A stretch of DNA of 64,000 nucleotides from Leucobacter viscericola (GCF_011299575.1 NZ_CP049863.1:2604001-2668000), one strand, 5' to 3'; positions 44,961 through 55,019 are shown, numbered from the stretch's first letter. Translations and numbers: made by a program. The notes: a model not told the origin generated them from the sequence alone.

Positions 44961-45947
44961 TCACTTGCTCACTGAATCGACGAAGCTGACGGACGCCTCC
45001 GAGATCTGCTTGCGGGCCGCCTCGTTGCTGATGGTGGGTGTGTTGTCGCCGCTCTGCGGGCCGTAGCTGCCGAACTGGGCGTGGGTGCCTCCCTTGATAA
45101 CTGTGAAGGTGGCGTCCGCCGGAAGATTCGAGCGTGAGGCCTTGATCTTCGCGGGGGTCGCGAGTCCGTCGAGGCTTCCCGAAATCGATTCCACCGGAAC
45201 CGTCAGCGTTTCGCTGATGTCGTTTGCAGGATAGGAGGCGTAGAAGAGAAGCCCCGCGACCGGGGCGTTCTTCTCAGTGGCCTCTATCGCCGCGACTGTT
45301 CCGCCGAGCGAATGCCCCGCGACCACCCACTGGGCGACTTCTGGGTTTGAGGCTTTTGCGCTGTCAAAAGCAGACAGTGCGAGGAACGCGATCCCCAACG
45401 GCTGTTTGGTGATGACGACCGTGTGGCCATCTTCGGCGAGAGGCCGTAGTACCGCGGCGTAGGCACGCGCGTCGACCAGCGCGCCGGGCTGAAAGAAGAC
45501 TCCGGTGCTGCTCTCAGGTGTCTTCGCGTCGGTCGGACGAAGTTCAATGTCCGTGGTCGTTTCCGTGACGGTCACGGTCTTGTCTGAGTGCATCGCCGCT
45601 AGAGCGGGTTCGACTGCGACATACGGGCGCAGCCAGGCAAGGATCGCGATCCAAACCACTCCCAGCGCGATCAGCAGAACGCGCCACACGACTCCCCAGA
45701 CGCCGATCCGTATGGTCTCAGCCCGCTCGTCCTTGCTTCTCCGCCGAATCTTGCGCAGCGACAGCCAGCCGAGCAGAAGTGCGCCGAGGGCCGAGATCGT
45801 CAGGACGATCGCGTAGGCGGGGTGGCCGTGAACCACGGCGCCCCAAGCGGTGAGGCAGGCCCAGAGGATGACACCGAGGGTTGCGGCTGACAGCATCAAG
45901 CTTGCCCAGGAGAACCATGCAGCGGGGCGGGAGGTTTGTGTGGTCAC
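44961..45947 (-). CDS. Membrane-anchored alpha/beta hydrolase
   Basis: The 328-residue protein has three N-terminal hydrophobic helices: WFSWASLMLSAATLGVILWACL, AYAIVLTISALGALLLGWLSL and VWRVLLIALGVVWIAILAWL. A hydrolase domain follows with nucleophile elbow GHSLGG (in VVAGHSLGGTVAAIEA) and HAQFGSYG near the end, which could supply the catalytic histidine. The domain is thus probably extracytoplasmic. The substrate is unknown. It is convergent with the ABC transporter operon. Confidence 0.8.
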   Translation of the reverse strand: MTTQTSRPAAWFSWASLMLSAATLGVILWACLTAWGAVVHGHPAYAIVLTISALGALLLGWLSLRKIRRRSKDERAETIRIGVWGVVWRVLLIALGVVWIAILAWLRPYVAVEPALAAMHSDKTVTVTETTTDIELRPTDAKTPESSTGVFFQPGALVDARAYAAVLRPLAEDGHTVVITKQPLGIAFLALSAFDSAKASNPEVAQWVVAGHSLGGTVAAIEATEKNAPVAGLLFYASYPANDISETLTVPVESISGSLDGLATPAKIKASRSNLPADATFTVIKGGTHAQFGSYGPQSGDNTPTISNEAARKQISEASVSFVDSVSK

Positions 45948-46009
45948 GATTCAAAGCTACATGAGAAGTCCCCTCGTATCGCTTCAGAACTGTGCCATCC
46001 GCCAGCCTC

Positions 46010-46118
46010 GCCGAGCTTGCAACTCGGTGCTGACCCTGCATTTCAGCGCCGAGCCTGCATCTCGGTGCCGAGCCTGCATCCAAGAACTGCAGGTTCGGCG
46101 ATGGAGTGCAGGTTCGGC
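46010..46118. repeat. Direct plus inverted GCCGAGCCTGCA units
   Basis: Three direct copies of GCCGAGC(C/T)TGCA (46010-46021, 46048-46059, 46067-46078) are followed by two inverted copies, TGCAGGTTCGGC (46088-46099 and 46107-46118). The layout is the same as in the other nested palindromes. It lies between the 3' end of the GntR gene and the 5' end of the hydrolase gene. Confidence 0.8.
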
Positions 46119-46153
46119 ATTGAAAGGTCGATAAAGCTGCCGAGTATTTGTAC

Positions 46154-46900
46154 CTACCGCGGCAGCGCCATGAACATGTCGCGGCGCAGGGACCCGACGT
46201 GCTCGCGGGTGGTGGTGGCGGCTCGTGATCCGTCGCCCGCTCGCAGCGCCTCGACTATTGCACGGTGCTCGCGGTGGGATCCGCCGAGACGATCAAGAGG
46301 ATATGGCAGAAAGTAGCGCGCCAGCATCTCGTAGGTGGTCTGATAGCTCGTGGCCTCTACGAGCCCGCTCAGCTCTGCGCAGCGGCGGTGAAAGCGGCGA
46401 TCCGCGCTGTGAAATGCCGCCCAGGTGGTGGCCTGCTCGGCGGCATCGACTAGGGCTTCGAGATCGTCGCACTCTTCCACGGTGATGCGCTCGGCGGCCG
46501 CCGCAACGAGGGCGCTCTCCATGAGGCAGCGCTGGTCGATGAGTAGTCGGATCGCGTCCTCGTCGGCGCGGAACACGTTTACCGCGGAGTCCTGAATCTG
46601 CGGGGGAGACGCCGCGACAAAGGTGCCGCCGCCGCGGCCGCGGCGACGCACGAGCGCACCGTCTTCGACCAGCGTCTCGAGTGCTCTGCGCGCCGTGATC
46701 GGCGCAACATCGAGCCCCTCGGCGAGTGCTTCGAGCGGCGGGAGCTGCTCGCCCGGGGCATACAGGCGGTGCTCGATTGCGAGCAAAATACGCGCGCGCA
46801 CGGCGTCGATCGCGGAGAGTCGGGTGATGGTTTCGGCGCCGGGGGCTGCGTGCAGGGCCTCGGAAATCTCCTCGAGCGCGGGATCACGAAGCGGGGCCAT
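46154..46900 (-). CDS. FCD-domain GntR-family transcriptional regulator
   Basis: The 248-residue regulator has a winged helix-turn-helix at residues about 25-95 (LAIEHRLYAPGEQLPPLEALAEGLDVAPITARRALETLVEDGALVRRRGRGGGTFVA). A FadR-like C-terminal domain follows, with conserved acidic and histidine positions in EERITVEECDDLEALVDAAEQ and FHSADRRFHRRCAELSG. It is divergent from the amidase and permease genes across a short AT-rich stretch and is likely their metabolite-responsive repressor. Confidence 0.9.
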   Translation of the reverse strand: MAPLRDPALEEISEALHAAPGAETITRLSAIDAVRARILLAIEHRLYAPGEQLPPLEALAEGLDVAPITARRALETLVEDGALVRRRGRGGGTFVAASPPQIQDSAVNVFRADEDAIRLLIDQRCLMESALVAAAAERITVEECDDLEALVDAAEQATTWAAFHSADRRFHRRCAELSGLVEATSYQTTYEMLARYFLPYPLDRLGGSHREHRAIVEALRAGDGSRAATTTREHVGSLRRDMFMALPR

Positions 46901-46919
46901 GTTGCGATTCTAGCCCGAC

Positions 46920-46946
46920 ATGTTTTATATTGATCAAAATGATCTC
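46920..46946. promoter_or_regulatory. Candidate GntR operator/promoter before the amidase gene
   Basis: The AT-rich stretch 46924-46943 has TTTTATATTGATCAAAATGA with the perfect palindrome TTGATCAA at its centre and a second GATC nearby. It lies between the GntR start (46900) and the preferred amidase start (46974). Inverted repeats of this size are common FadR-type operators; the assignment is inferred. Confidence 0.4.
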
Positions 46947-46973
46947 TTTAGTGCCGAGGAGTTGGCTACGCTC

Positions 46974-47897
46974 ATGAGCGACCTGCGGATTGGTGTGGCC
47001 CAGCGGGCACCACTGCCATGCGACGACCAGACGGACGCCCTGCGCGCCCTCCGTGAAGATGTGGCCGAGACGCTGCGTAAGCACCCGGACATTCAGATGC
47101 TGGTGTTCCCGGAGATGCACCTCAACGGCACCGAGCATCTGCCCGAGGCTGAGCGCCCTGCGGCGCTCGAACAGGCCGCCGTCGCACTCGACTCCGACTT
47201 CGTGCGCGCCCTCGGCGAGATCGCTGCCGAGCACGGCATCTGGCTCTGCCCCGGCAGCCTCGGCGAGCGAGTTGCGCCAAGCGAACAACACCCCGAGGGC
47301 GATTTCTTCAATACACAGTTGCTGTTCGATCCTGCCGGAAAACTGCGCGCGAGCTACCGCAAGATGTTCCCGTGGCGGCCGTTCGAACCGCACACCCCCG
47401 GCACCGAGTTTGTGGTCGCCGATCTCGACGGCGCCGGTGTTGCAGGCATGTCGATCTGCTACGACGCGTGGTTCCCCGAGCACTCCCGCCAGATCGTGTG
47501 GCTCGGCGCAGACGTGGTGCTCAACATCGTGAAGACCACCAGCCCTGACCGCGAGCAGGAACTGGTGCTCGCGCGCGCCAACGCGATCGTCAACCAGTGC
47601 ACTGTGGTCAGTGTGAACTGCGCGGGTCCGGTCGGACGTGGCCGCAGCATCGTCGTTGGCCCAGAAGGGTTTGTGCTGGCGGAGGCCGGCATCGGAGAAG
47701 AAACCCTAGTGGTGACCGTCGATCCTGACCACACCGCAAACGTGCGCGAGCGCGGCACCATGTTCACCAACCGCATGTGGGATCAGCTGAAGCCTGGCGA
47801 CGCCGAGATCCCACTTCCCATGTACAACGGCAAGATTTCCCCCGCGAACTGGGCACCTAGAGGAACGCAGTCGTTCGATTCAACCGAGATGGAGTAA
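46974..47897 (+). CDS. Carbon-nitrogen hydrolase (nitrilase superfamily amidase)
   Basis: This 307-residue amidase shows the nitrilase catalytic triad: Glu in MLVFPEMHLNG, Lys in ASYRKMFPWRPFEPH and Cys in AGMSICYDAWFPEHSRQ. It hydrolyses a C-N bond in an amide or N-carbamoyl compound. ATG 46974 begins the typical first strand (MSDLRIGVAQ). ATG 46920 would add 18 AT-rich-coded residues that fall over the likely operator. The APC permease gene follows after 9 bp, so uptake and hydrolysis of the same nitrogen compound are likely, under control of the divergent GntR protein. Confidence 0.9.
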   Translation: MSDLRIGVAQRAPLPCDDQTDALRALREDVAETLRKHPDIQMLVFPEMHLNGTEHLPEAERPAALEQAAVALDSDFVRALGEIAAEHGIWLCPGSLGERVAPSEQHPEGDFFNTQLLFDPAGKLRASYRKMFPWRPFEPHTPGTEFVVADLDGAGVAGMSICYDAWFPEHSRQIVWLGADVVLNIVKTTSPDREQELVLARANAIVNQCTVVSVNCAGPVGRGRSIVVGPEGFVLAEAGIGEETLVVTVDPDHTANVRERGTMFTNRMWDQLKPGDAEIPLPMYNGKISPANWAPRGTQSFDSTEME

Positions 47898-47906
47898 CCC
47901 ACCCTC

Positions 47907-49259
47907 ATGACCGATGTATCTCTCAAGCGAACCCTGCGACTGCCGTCGCTGGTTATTTTTGGACTCGCCTACCTCACCCCGCTCATTGTGCTCGGCATCT
48001 TTGGGGTCATCGCCTCTGAGACCGGCGGCGCGAGTGCGAGTGCCTACCTGATCGCCCTGGTCGCGATGCTGTTCACGGCGAACAGCTACGGTCGCATGGC
48101 TCGGGCGTACCCGGTCGCAGGATCGGCCTACACGTACGTGCGCCGCACGATCGACGGCCGCATTGGCTTTCTCGTCGGCTGGGCAACGATGCTCGACTAT
48201 CTGTTCTTGCCGATGGTGATCTGGCTGATTGGTGGATCGTACCTGCAGGCGCAGTTCCCGGGAGTGCCGATGCCGGTGTGGATCCTGGGCTTCATCGTGA
48301 TCACGACCATCTTGAACGTGATCGGGATCAAGGTCGCCGACCGCACGAACCTCGTGCTTATGAGCTTCCAGATTCTCGTTATTGTCTTCTTTGTTGCGCT
48401 GGCGCTGGCGAATGTTGCGAGCACCGACGGAGCTGGCGGGCTGATCAGCTCGGCTCCGTTTGTGGGAACCGACGCGGGGCTGGCCGGGATCGCGGGCGGC
48501 GCTGCGATTGCTGCGTATTCGTTCCTTGGGTTTGACGCGGTGACCACCCTCACTGAGGAGACCATCGACCCGAAGCGCACGGTGCCGAAGGCGATCATGC
48601 TCGTTGCACTCATTGGTGGCGGCATCTTTGTGGTTGTCGCGTATGCGGGCCAGCTGGTGCACCCGGGAGGCACGTTCGACAACGCTGACACCGCGGCGTT
48701 CGAAATCGCGCACAGGATCGGCGGGGCGTTCTTCGGGGCTGTCTTCCTTGCAGCGCTGGTCATCGCGCAGTTCACCTCGGGCATCGCGGCGCAGGCCGCC
48801 GGCAGCCGCCTGCTCTACGCGATGGGCCGCGATGGCGTGTTGCCGAAGCGCATCTTCGGGGCGCTCAATGCGCGTTTTCAGACGCCCGTGTTCAGCCTGC
48901 TCGCGATTGCCGTCGTCGGCCTCATCGCGATGGTGATGGATGTTGCGACCTCAACGTCGTTCATCAACTTCGGTGCGTTTATCGCCTTCATTATGGTCAA
49001 CGTGTCGGTGATCGTGTACTGGGCTCGGCAGCGTCGCGCGGGCAACCGCCTAAACGTGTTCCTGTACCTCGTGGCCCCGATTGTCGGTGTGATCGTGATT
49101 GTGATCCTGCTCACGCAGCTCGACATTCACGCGATCACACTCGGTCTGATCTGGCTCGGTGTTGGCATTGTGATCCTCGCGGTGACAACCCGCGGATTCC
49201 GCAAGCAGCCGCCGGAGCTCGCGGTTGATGATGTCGAGTCGGTCGAGGTCGGGGCCTAA
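47907..49259 (+). CDS. APC family amino-acid/amine permease
   Basis: The 450-residue transporter has about 12 predicted helices. The first helix carries the family signature (LPSLVIFGLAYLTPLIVLGIFGVIASETGG). AGSAYTYVRRTIDGRIGFLVGWATMLDYL is helix 3 with the preceding loop, and SFLGFDAVTTLTEETIDPKRTVPKAI is the family motif in the middle. It probably imports the substrate of the amidase encoded immediately upstream. A nested palindrome follows at 49295. Confidence 0.92.
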   Translation: MTDVSLKRTLRLPSLVIFGLAYLTPLIVLGIFGVIASETGGASASAYLIALVAMLFTANSYGRMARAYPVAGSAYTYVRRTIDGRIGFLVGWATMLDYLFLPMVIWLIGGSYLQAQFPGVPMPVWILGFIVITTILNVIGIKVADRTNLVLMSFQILVIVFFVALALANVASTDGAGGLISSAPFVGTDAGLAGIAGGAAIAAYSFLGFDAVTTLTEETIDPKRTVPKAIMLVALIGGGIFVVVAYAGQLVHPGGTFDNADTAAFEIAHRIGGAFFGAVFLAALVIAQFTSGIAAQAAGSRLLYAMGRDGVLPKRIFGALNARFQTPVFSLLAIAVVGLIAMVMDVATSTSFINFGAFIAFIMVNVSVIVYWARQRRAGNRLNVFLYLVAPIVGVIVIVILLTQLDIHAITLGLIWLGVGIVILAVTTRGFRKQPPELAVDDVESVEVGA

Positions 49260-49294
49260 CGCGCGGGCGAATCCCGTCGACCTTTCTTGCGAGC

Positions 49295-49364
49295 GGCAAG
49301 GAAACTGACCGGCGGCAAGGAAACTCACCGGTAGGTTTCCTTGCCGCCGGTCAGCTTCCTTGCC
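49295..49364. repeat. Nested palindrome with GGCAAGGAAACT units
   Basis: Two direct GGCAAGGAAACT units (starting 49295 and about 49314) are followed by two inverted copies ending TTCCTTGCC (49356-49364). Left and right halves match over about 30 bases with one mismatch (A/G). It lies between the permease gene and pyrE, with no T-run, and shares architecture but not sequence with the CAGCCGGT elements. Confidence 0.85.
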
Positions 49365-49437
49365 TCCGGCGAGCGTCGAATCGTCTCTGGTAGCGCCGAT
49401 CCTTGCCGACGGTCGCGACCCCAGTAGAATCAAACCC

Positions 49438-49992
49438 ATGACCAGCGCGCGCGAACAGCTCATCGAACTCATCAAGTCGGACGCCGTTTTCCACGGCGAC
49501 TTCACCCTCACGAGTGGCAAAAAGGCGAGCTACTACGTCGACATGCGCAAGCTCAGCCTTGATCACCGTGCAGCGCCGCTGATCGGTCAGGTCATGCTCG
49601 ACCTCATCGACGATATCGACGGAGTTGTCGCGGTCGGCGGGCTCACGATGGGTGCGGACCCGATCGCGTCCGCGATCCTGCACCAGGGCATTGCTCGCGG
49701 CAAGACCTACGACGCCTTTGTTGTGCGCAAGGAGCCCAAGGACCACGGCCGCGGCCGCCAGGTTGAGGGCCCCGATCTGAACGGCAAGCGCGTGATCGTC
49801 GTTGAAGACACCTCGACGACCGGCGGTTCGCCGCTGCAGGCGATCGAGGCACTCAAGAAGGTCGGCGCGATCATCGCGGGTGTTGCGGTGGTTGTGGATC
49901 GCCAGGCCCCCGCCAAGGCTCGCATCGAGGGCGAGGGCTACGAGTACCGCTTCGCCATTGGCCTCGACGATCTCGGGCTCGAACCGCAGTAG
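49438..49992 (+). CDS. pyrE: Orotate phosphoribosyltransferase
   Basis: The 184-residue enzyme forms orotidine 5'-phosphate from orotate and PRPP in pyrimidine synthesis. The PRPP-binding motif VIVVEDTSTTGGS lies at about residues 120-132 and the flexible-loop region at VVRKEPKDHGRGRQVEG. TLTSGKKASYYVDMRKLSL is the orotate-binding N-terminal block. ATG 49438 matches the family start; an upstream frame start at 49360 would overlap the palindromic element. Confidence 0.93.
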   Translation: MTSAREQLIELIKSDAVFHGDFTLTSGKKASYYVDMRKLSLDHRAAPLIGQVMLDLIDDIDGVVAVGGLTMGADPIASAILHQGIARGKTYDAFVVRKEPKDHGRGRQVEGPDLNGKRVIVVEDTSTTGGSPLQAIEALKKVGAIIAGVAVVVDRQAPAKARIEGEGYEYRFAIGLDDLGLEPQ

Positions 49993-50035
49993 CTCGAACC
50001 TCAGTAGCTCAACCGGAAGTGAGGACAACGAAGTC

Positions 50036-51571
50036 ATGACAACCGCCACGGGATCCCGCGGAGCCATCTCCACCTCCCACCACCTCGCAACCGAGGCCGG
50101 CGCCGCCGCGCTCGAAGCGGGCGGCAACGCCATCGACGCGGCGCTCGCTGCCGCGGCCACACTCTGCGTGGTGTATCCGAACAACGTTGCCCTTGGCGGT
50201 GACCTCGTTGCCCTTGTGCGCAGCCCCGACGGGCGCGTGCGCTTTCTCAACGCCACGGGCACCGCGCCCGCCGGCCAGACACTCGAGGCGCTTCGGCAGA
50301 AGCACGGCGACGCGCTTCCGCTGCGCGGCCTCGACGCCATCACTGTTCCCGGAGGCGTGCGTGGCTGGGACGCGCTGCATCAACACGGAGCTGCCCTGAG
50401 CTGGGCTGACCACCTCGCGACGGCGACTCGGCTCGCGGCGGACGGCTTCCCGAACTCGCGCTCCGTCGCAGCCGCGCTCGTCGGGGCCCGAGACTCGCTC
50501 GCGCAAGATCCCGGAGCCAGCGCGGTCTTCTACCCGGGCGGCGAACCGATCGCCGAGGGGCAGACCCTCCGGCAGCCCGCGCTCGCGGAGTCTCTGCGAA
50601 AGCTCGCCGCTGGCGGCGCCGATGAGTTTTACGAGGGTGAGCTCGCCAGCCAGTGGATTGCGGGGCTGGCCGAGCTTGGATCCCGAATCACCCCCGCCGA
50701 CGCCGCAGGGTTCAGACCCGAGTGGGCGGATCCTCTCGAGGGTTCTTTTGCCGGGCTGCGTGTGCTCACTGGCCCGCCCAACACCTCGGGATTTATGCTG
50801 TTGCGGGCGCTGAACGCTGTCGCTGCTGGCATCGAGGATCCGCTGGGTGAGGGAGCCGGGGAACTAGCGCGGGCCTTCCGCGAGGCAAACTCAGTGCGTG
50901 CAGCGGAGCTCGCTGATCCCGCATTCGGCGCTGTCTCAGGTGAGGATCTCGTGCGCATGGCCGCTCCCGACGCCGTTATCGCGGGGGATCCGAAAGCAAG
51001 CGGCGACACCGTTGGCCTCAGTGCGATCAGCGCCGACGGTTGGGCCGTATCGCTGATCAACTCGGTCTATTGGGACTTCGGAGCCCACATTCTTGAACCG
51101 CAGACCGGCATCATCTTTCAGAATCGCGGCACCTCATTTTCACTCGATCCCGCGTCGCCGAACGCGTTTGCGCCGGGCAAGCGCCCGCGTCACACGCTGA
51201 TGCCGGTACTGGTGCTAGACGGTGACGAGGTGGCATGGGTACCCGCGACGATGGGAGGATCCGCGCAGCCCCAGATTCACGCGCAACTGCTTTTGCGGTC
51301 GCTCGCAGGTGCGACCCCGAGCGAGGCGACCCACGCGCCACGGTGGATCGTGAACGAGCCCGCGGCTGACGGACGCGTCACCGTGACCGCGGAAGCCGAC
51401 GTGCCGGAGGCGACCCGCGATGCGATCGAGGCCGCAGGGTTTACACTTCACACTGTGCCTTCACGTACAGAAAAGCTCGGACACTCGAACCTGATCCGCG
51501 CCCACAACGCGGGCTATGCGGCGGCGAGTGACCCGCGCTCCGATGGATCGGCCATTGTGGTGTCCGCTTAA
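50036..51571 (+). CDS. Gamma-glutamyltransferase family protein (oxamate amidohydrolase-like)
   Basis: The 511-residue Ntn-hydrolase-type protein is made as one chain expected to self-cleave before a threonine. The N-terminal part is typical of the family: ISTSHHLATEAGAAALEAGGNAIDAALAAAATLCVVYPNN, then GGDLVALV. The probable cleavage threonine is in ASGDTVGLSAISADGWAVSLINSVYWDFGAHI, where the GGT consensus is TTHxSVVD. GDTV with this context is closer to HpxW-type oxamate amidohydrolases. A longer upstream frame from 49802 runs through pyrE and is rejected. No signal peptide is seen, so it acts in the cytoplasm. The substrate remains unassigned. Confidence 0.85.
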   Translation: MTTATGSRGAISTSHHLATEAGAAALEAGGNAIDAALAAAATLCVVYPNNVALGGDLVALVRSPDGRVRFLNATGTAPAGQTLEALRQKHGDALPLRGLDAITVPGGVRGWDALHQHGAALSWADHLATATRLAADGFPNSRSVAAALVGARDSLAQDPGASAVFYPGGEPIAEGQTLRQPALAESLRKLAAGGADEFYEGELASQWIAGLAELGSRITPADAAGFRPEWADPLEGSFAGLRVLTGPPNTSGFMLLRALNAVAAGIEDPLGEGAGELARAFREANSVRAAELADPAFGAVSGEDLVRMAAPDAVIAGDPKASGDTVGLSAISADGWAVSLINSVYWDFGAHILEPQTGIIFQNRGTSFSLDPASPNAFAPGKRPRHTLMPVLVLDGDEVAWVPATMGGSAQPQIHAQLLLRSLAGATPSEATHAPRWIVNEPAADGRVTVTAEADVPEATRDAIEAAGFTLHTVPSRTEKLGHSNLIRAHNAGYAAASDPRSDGSAIVVSA

Positions 51572-51619
51572 ATCGGGCCTGCACGATTTCAAAACTCCAA
51601 CAAAGAATCGTTTTCACCT

Positions 51620-52399
51620 ATGACCAAGACTGAACGCCCCAACTTCTTCCCCCTGCTCGTGATTGGTGTCGCGGCCGGCATTCTCTCGGGGCTGTTCGGG
51701 ATCGGCGGCGGCACGATCATCGTGCCGGCTCTGATGCTGTGGGTCGGCATGGAACAGCGGTTGGCTGCGGGCACCTCGGTCGCGGCGATTCTGCCGACCG
51801 CGGTGGTCGGTGCGATCACCTATGCCGTGCAGGGGCACGTTGACTGGATCGCGGCGGCCTGCCTCGCGGTGGGCATCGTGGCGGGAGCGCAGCTCGGCAG
51901 TTACCTGCTGGCGAAACTGCCGACCGCCTTCTTGCGGTGGCTGTTCATGGGCTTCTTAGTTGTTGTGATCGTCAGCCTCTGGTTTGTGGTTCCGGCGCGT
52001 GACGATCAGATCGATCTGAGCATTTTTGCGGGCATCATGCTGGTGCTCACGGGTGTGATCACTGGCATTCTTTCTGGCCTGCTCGGGGTCGGCGGCGGTG
52101 TGGTTGTGGTGCCGGTGCTGATGTTCTTCTTTGGCGCGAACGACCTCGCCGCGAAGGGTAGCTCGCTCGTCATGATGATTCCGGGTTCGCTGTCAGGCAC
52201 GATCGGAAACTCTCGTCGCAATAATGTCGACCTGCGCTCGGCTGCAATCGTTGGTATCGCCGCGAGCGTGTGTGTGCCGTTTAGCTCGCTCTTTGCCGCG
52301 TGGATCGATCCGCTCATCGGCAATATTTTGTTCTCGCTCTACCTGGTGTTTATTCTCGGGCAGATGCTGGTGCGGGAGGTCAAGAAGCGTCGGGCGTAG
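51620..52399 (+). CDS. Sulfite exporter TauE/SafE family (TSUP) permease
   Basis: This 259-residue membrane protein has about eight helices and the repeated family motif: GVAAGILSGLFGIGGGTIIVPALML in the first half and GVITGILSGLLGVGGGVVVVPVLMFF in the second. TSUP proteins export sulfoacetate, sulfite or other organosulfur or C2 compounds; the substrate here is unknown. It follows the GGT-like gene by 48 bp and may be co-transcribed. Confidence 0.9.
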   Translation: MTKTERPNFFPLLVIGVAAGILSGLFGIGGGTIIVPALMLWVGMEQRLAAGTSVAAILPTAVVGAITYAVQGHVDWIAAACLAVGIVAGAQLGSYLLAKLPTAFLRWLFMGFLVVVIVSLWFVVPARDDQIDLSIFAGIMLVLTGVITGILSGLLGVGGGVVVVPVLMFFFGANDLAAKGSSLVMMIPGSLSGTIGNSRRNNVDLRSAAIVGIAASVCVPFSSLFAAWIDPLIGNILFSLYLVFILGQMLVREVKKRRA

Positions 52400-52424
52400 T
52401 GCCCTAAACCTTGCCGGGTGGCGT

Positions 52425-52480
52425 GCGGTGAACGCGTCTCAACATTTTGGTCTCGCATTACGTTGAGATGCGTTCACCGC
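52425..52480. repeat. Long palindrome between TSUP and NagD-like genes
   Basis: GCGGTGAACGCGTCTCAAC (52425-52443) pairs with GTTGAGATGCGTTCACCGC (52462-52480), 18 of 19 positions, across an 18-base loop. It lies between convergent 3' ends and lacks T-runs. Confidence 0.85.
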
Positions 52481-52500
52481 AGAAGCCCGTCTGGGCGGGG

Positions 52501-53289
<789 letters not shown>

Positions 53290-53369
53290 GACTCTAGGCT
53301 AGTCCCGGCGTGTGAACGGGAGGTTGCGAGACATGCACGTTTGTCGGTGGCTCCTGGCAGACTGGTCTC

Positions 53370-55019
53370 ATGCACGAACGAGCCGGTCAGCCCGCCCTTG
53401 AGTCAGATCTTGTCGACATTGAGGCGCTGCTTGCAGCGTACGATGACTTGGTTCCGGATCCTGCCGTGCCGTCCCAGCGGGTGGTCTTTGGCACTTCGGG
53501 GCACCGCGGATCGTCGCTGAACGTGTCCTTCAACCGGGCCCACATCGCAGCGATCAGCATCGCTATTGCGGAGTATCGCGCGGCCCAGAGCATCGAGGGG
53601 CCCCTCTTTATCGGAGCCGACACTCACGCGCTCTCCGCACCCGCTGAGCGCACCGCACGAGAGGTGCTGCTTGCCCGAGGTGTGCACGTGGTTTCGGCCG
53701 CGGGTACCGGCGACGAAACATTCGTGCCAACCCCGGCGCTGAGCCACGCGATCCTTACCCACAACCGCGATCGTGCTGCCGACGATCCGCACCGTGCCGA
53801 CGGCATAATTGTTACTCCGAGCCACAACCCGCCCGCCGATGGCGGCTTTAAGTACAACCCGCCGCACGGCGGCCCAGCCGACACCGACGCGACAAACTGG
53901 ATCGCCGCTCGCGCGAATGAACTACTGGAGAGCGGTGCCGACCTATACGCGGCCCCCGAGGGCGTGGCGTACGGTCACGAGGGTGGGTACGACTTCCTCG
54001 GGGAGTACGTCGAAGGACTCGAACACGTCATCAACGTTGCCGCGATTCGCGAGGCCGGTGTGCGGTTTGCCGCGCACCCGCTCGGGGGTGCGAGTGTTGC
54101 GTACTGGGCCGCGATCCGAGATCGCTACGACCTCGACCTGACGGTGCTTGGCCCGGGCGTTGACCCGCAGTGGGGCTTCATGCACCTCGACTGGGACGGC
54201 AAGATCCGCATGGATCCATCGTCTGTGCAGGTGATGAGCACACTCGACTCTTTCCGCGAAGATTACAACCTCATCACCGGCAACGACGCGGATGCCGATC
54301 GCCACGGCATAGTCACTGCAGACGGCCTCATGAACCCCAATCACTACCTTGCGGTGGCGATCGACTACCTGCTCTCGCACCGGCCTGACTGGCCCGTGTC
54401 GGCGGGAATCGGCAAGACGCTCGTTTCCTCGGCGATCATTGACCGGGTTGTGGCGGCGCGCGGGCGCGCGCTGCTCGAGGTGCCCGTCGGGTTCAAATGG
54501 TTCGTGCCGGGGCTCTCCGATGGCAGCCTCGTGTTTGGCGGAGAAGAGAGCGCAGGAGCGTCGTTCCAGCGACTGGACGGCACCGCCTGGAGCACCGACA
54601 AAGACGGCATCCTGCTGGCCCTGCTTGCCGCCGAGATTCAGGCCGTGACCGGCCAGTCTCCCGCGGAGCGCTATCGTGAGCTGGTCGCTGAGTTTGGCGA
54701 GCCGAGCTACGCCCGCATCGACACCGCAGCGACGCCCGAGCAGAAGGCCCGTTTGCTCGCGCTCTCACCCGACGACGTGACGCAGAAGGAGCTCGCGGGT
54801 GATCCCATCACCGCGATCCTCACTTCGGCTCCTGGCAACGGAGCCGCCATCGGCGGGCTCAAGGTCGAGACCGAACACGCCTGGTTTGCGGCTCGCCCCT
54901 CGGGTACGGAAGACGTGATGAAGATCTACGCTGAGTCGTTCCGCGGACCCGAGCACCTGGCCGAGGTGCAGGCCGCGGCCCAGCAGTTGGTGCAGAGGGC
55001 GCTTGGTGCCGCAGCTTAG
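53370..55019 (+). CDS. pgm: Phosphoglucomutase (alpha-D-glucose phosphate-specific)
   Basis: The 549-residue enzyme interconverts glucose 1- and 6-phosphate. The phosphoserine loop is TPSHNPPADGGFKYNPPHGGPAD, the metal loop is GNDADADRHGIV, and the sugar-binding loop is GGEESAG. RPSGTEDVMKIYAES at the C-terminus is the phosphate-binding loop. Length and order match the E. coli Pgm group. ATG 53370 is preferred. It precedes a CAGCCGGT repeat element and pheA. Confidence 0.93.
   Translation: MHERAGQPALESDLVDIEALLAAYDDLVPDPAVPSQRVVFGTSGHRGSSLNVSFNRAHIAAISIAIAEYRAAQSIEGPLFIGADTHALSAPAERTAREVLLARGVHVVSAAGTGDETFVPTPALSHAILTHNRDRAADDPHRADGIIVTPSHNPPADGGFKYNPPHGGPADTDATNWIAARANELLESGADLYAAPEGVAYGHEGGYDFLGEYVEGLEHVINVAAIREAGVRFAAHPLGGASVAYWAAIRDRYDLDLTVLGPGVDPQWGFMHLDWDGKIRMDPSSVQVMSTLDSFREDYNLITGNDADADRHGIVTADGLMNPNHYLAVAIDYLLSHRPDWPVSAGIGKTLVSSAIIDRVVAARGRALLEVPVGFKWFVPGLSDGSLVFGGEESAGASFQRLDGTAWSTDKDGILLALLAAEIQAVTGQSPAERYRELVAEFGEPSYARIDTAATPEQKARLLALSPDDVTQKELAGDPITAILTSAPGNGAAIGGLKVETEHAWFAARPSGTEDVMKIYAESFRGPEHLAEVQAAAQQLVQRALGAAA

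Noticed and set aside
49802..50035. Long N-terminal extension of the GGT-like gene
   Set aside because: The extension is the alternative frame of pyrE. The ATG at 50036 begins the conserved GGT N-terminus.
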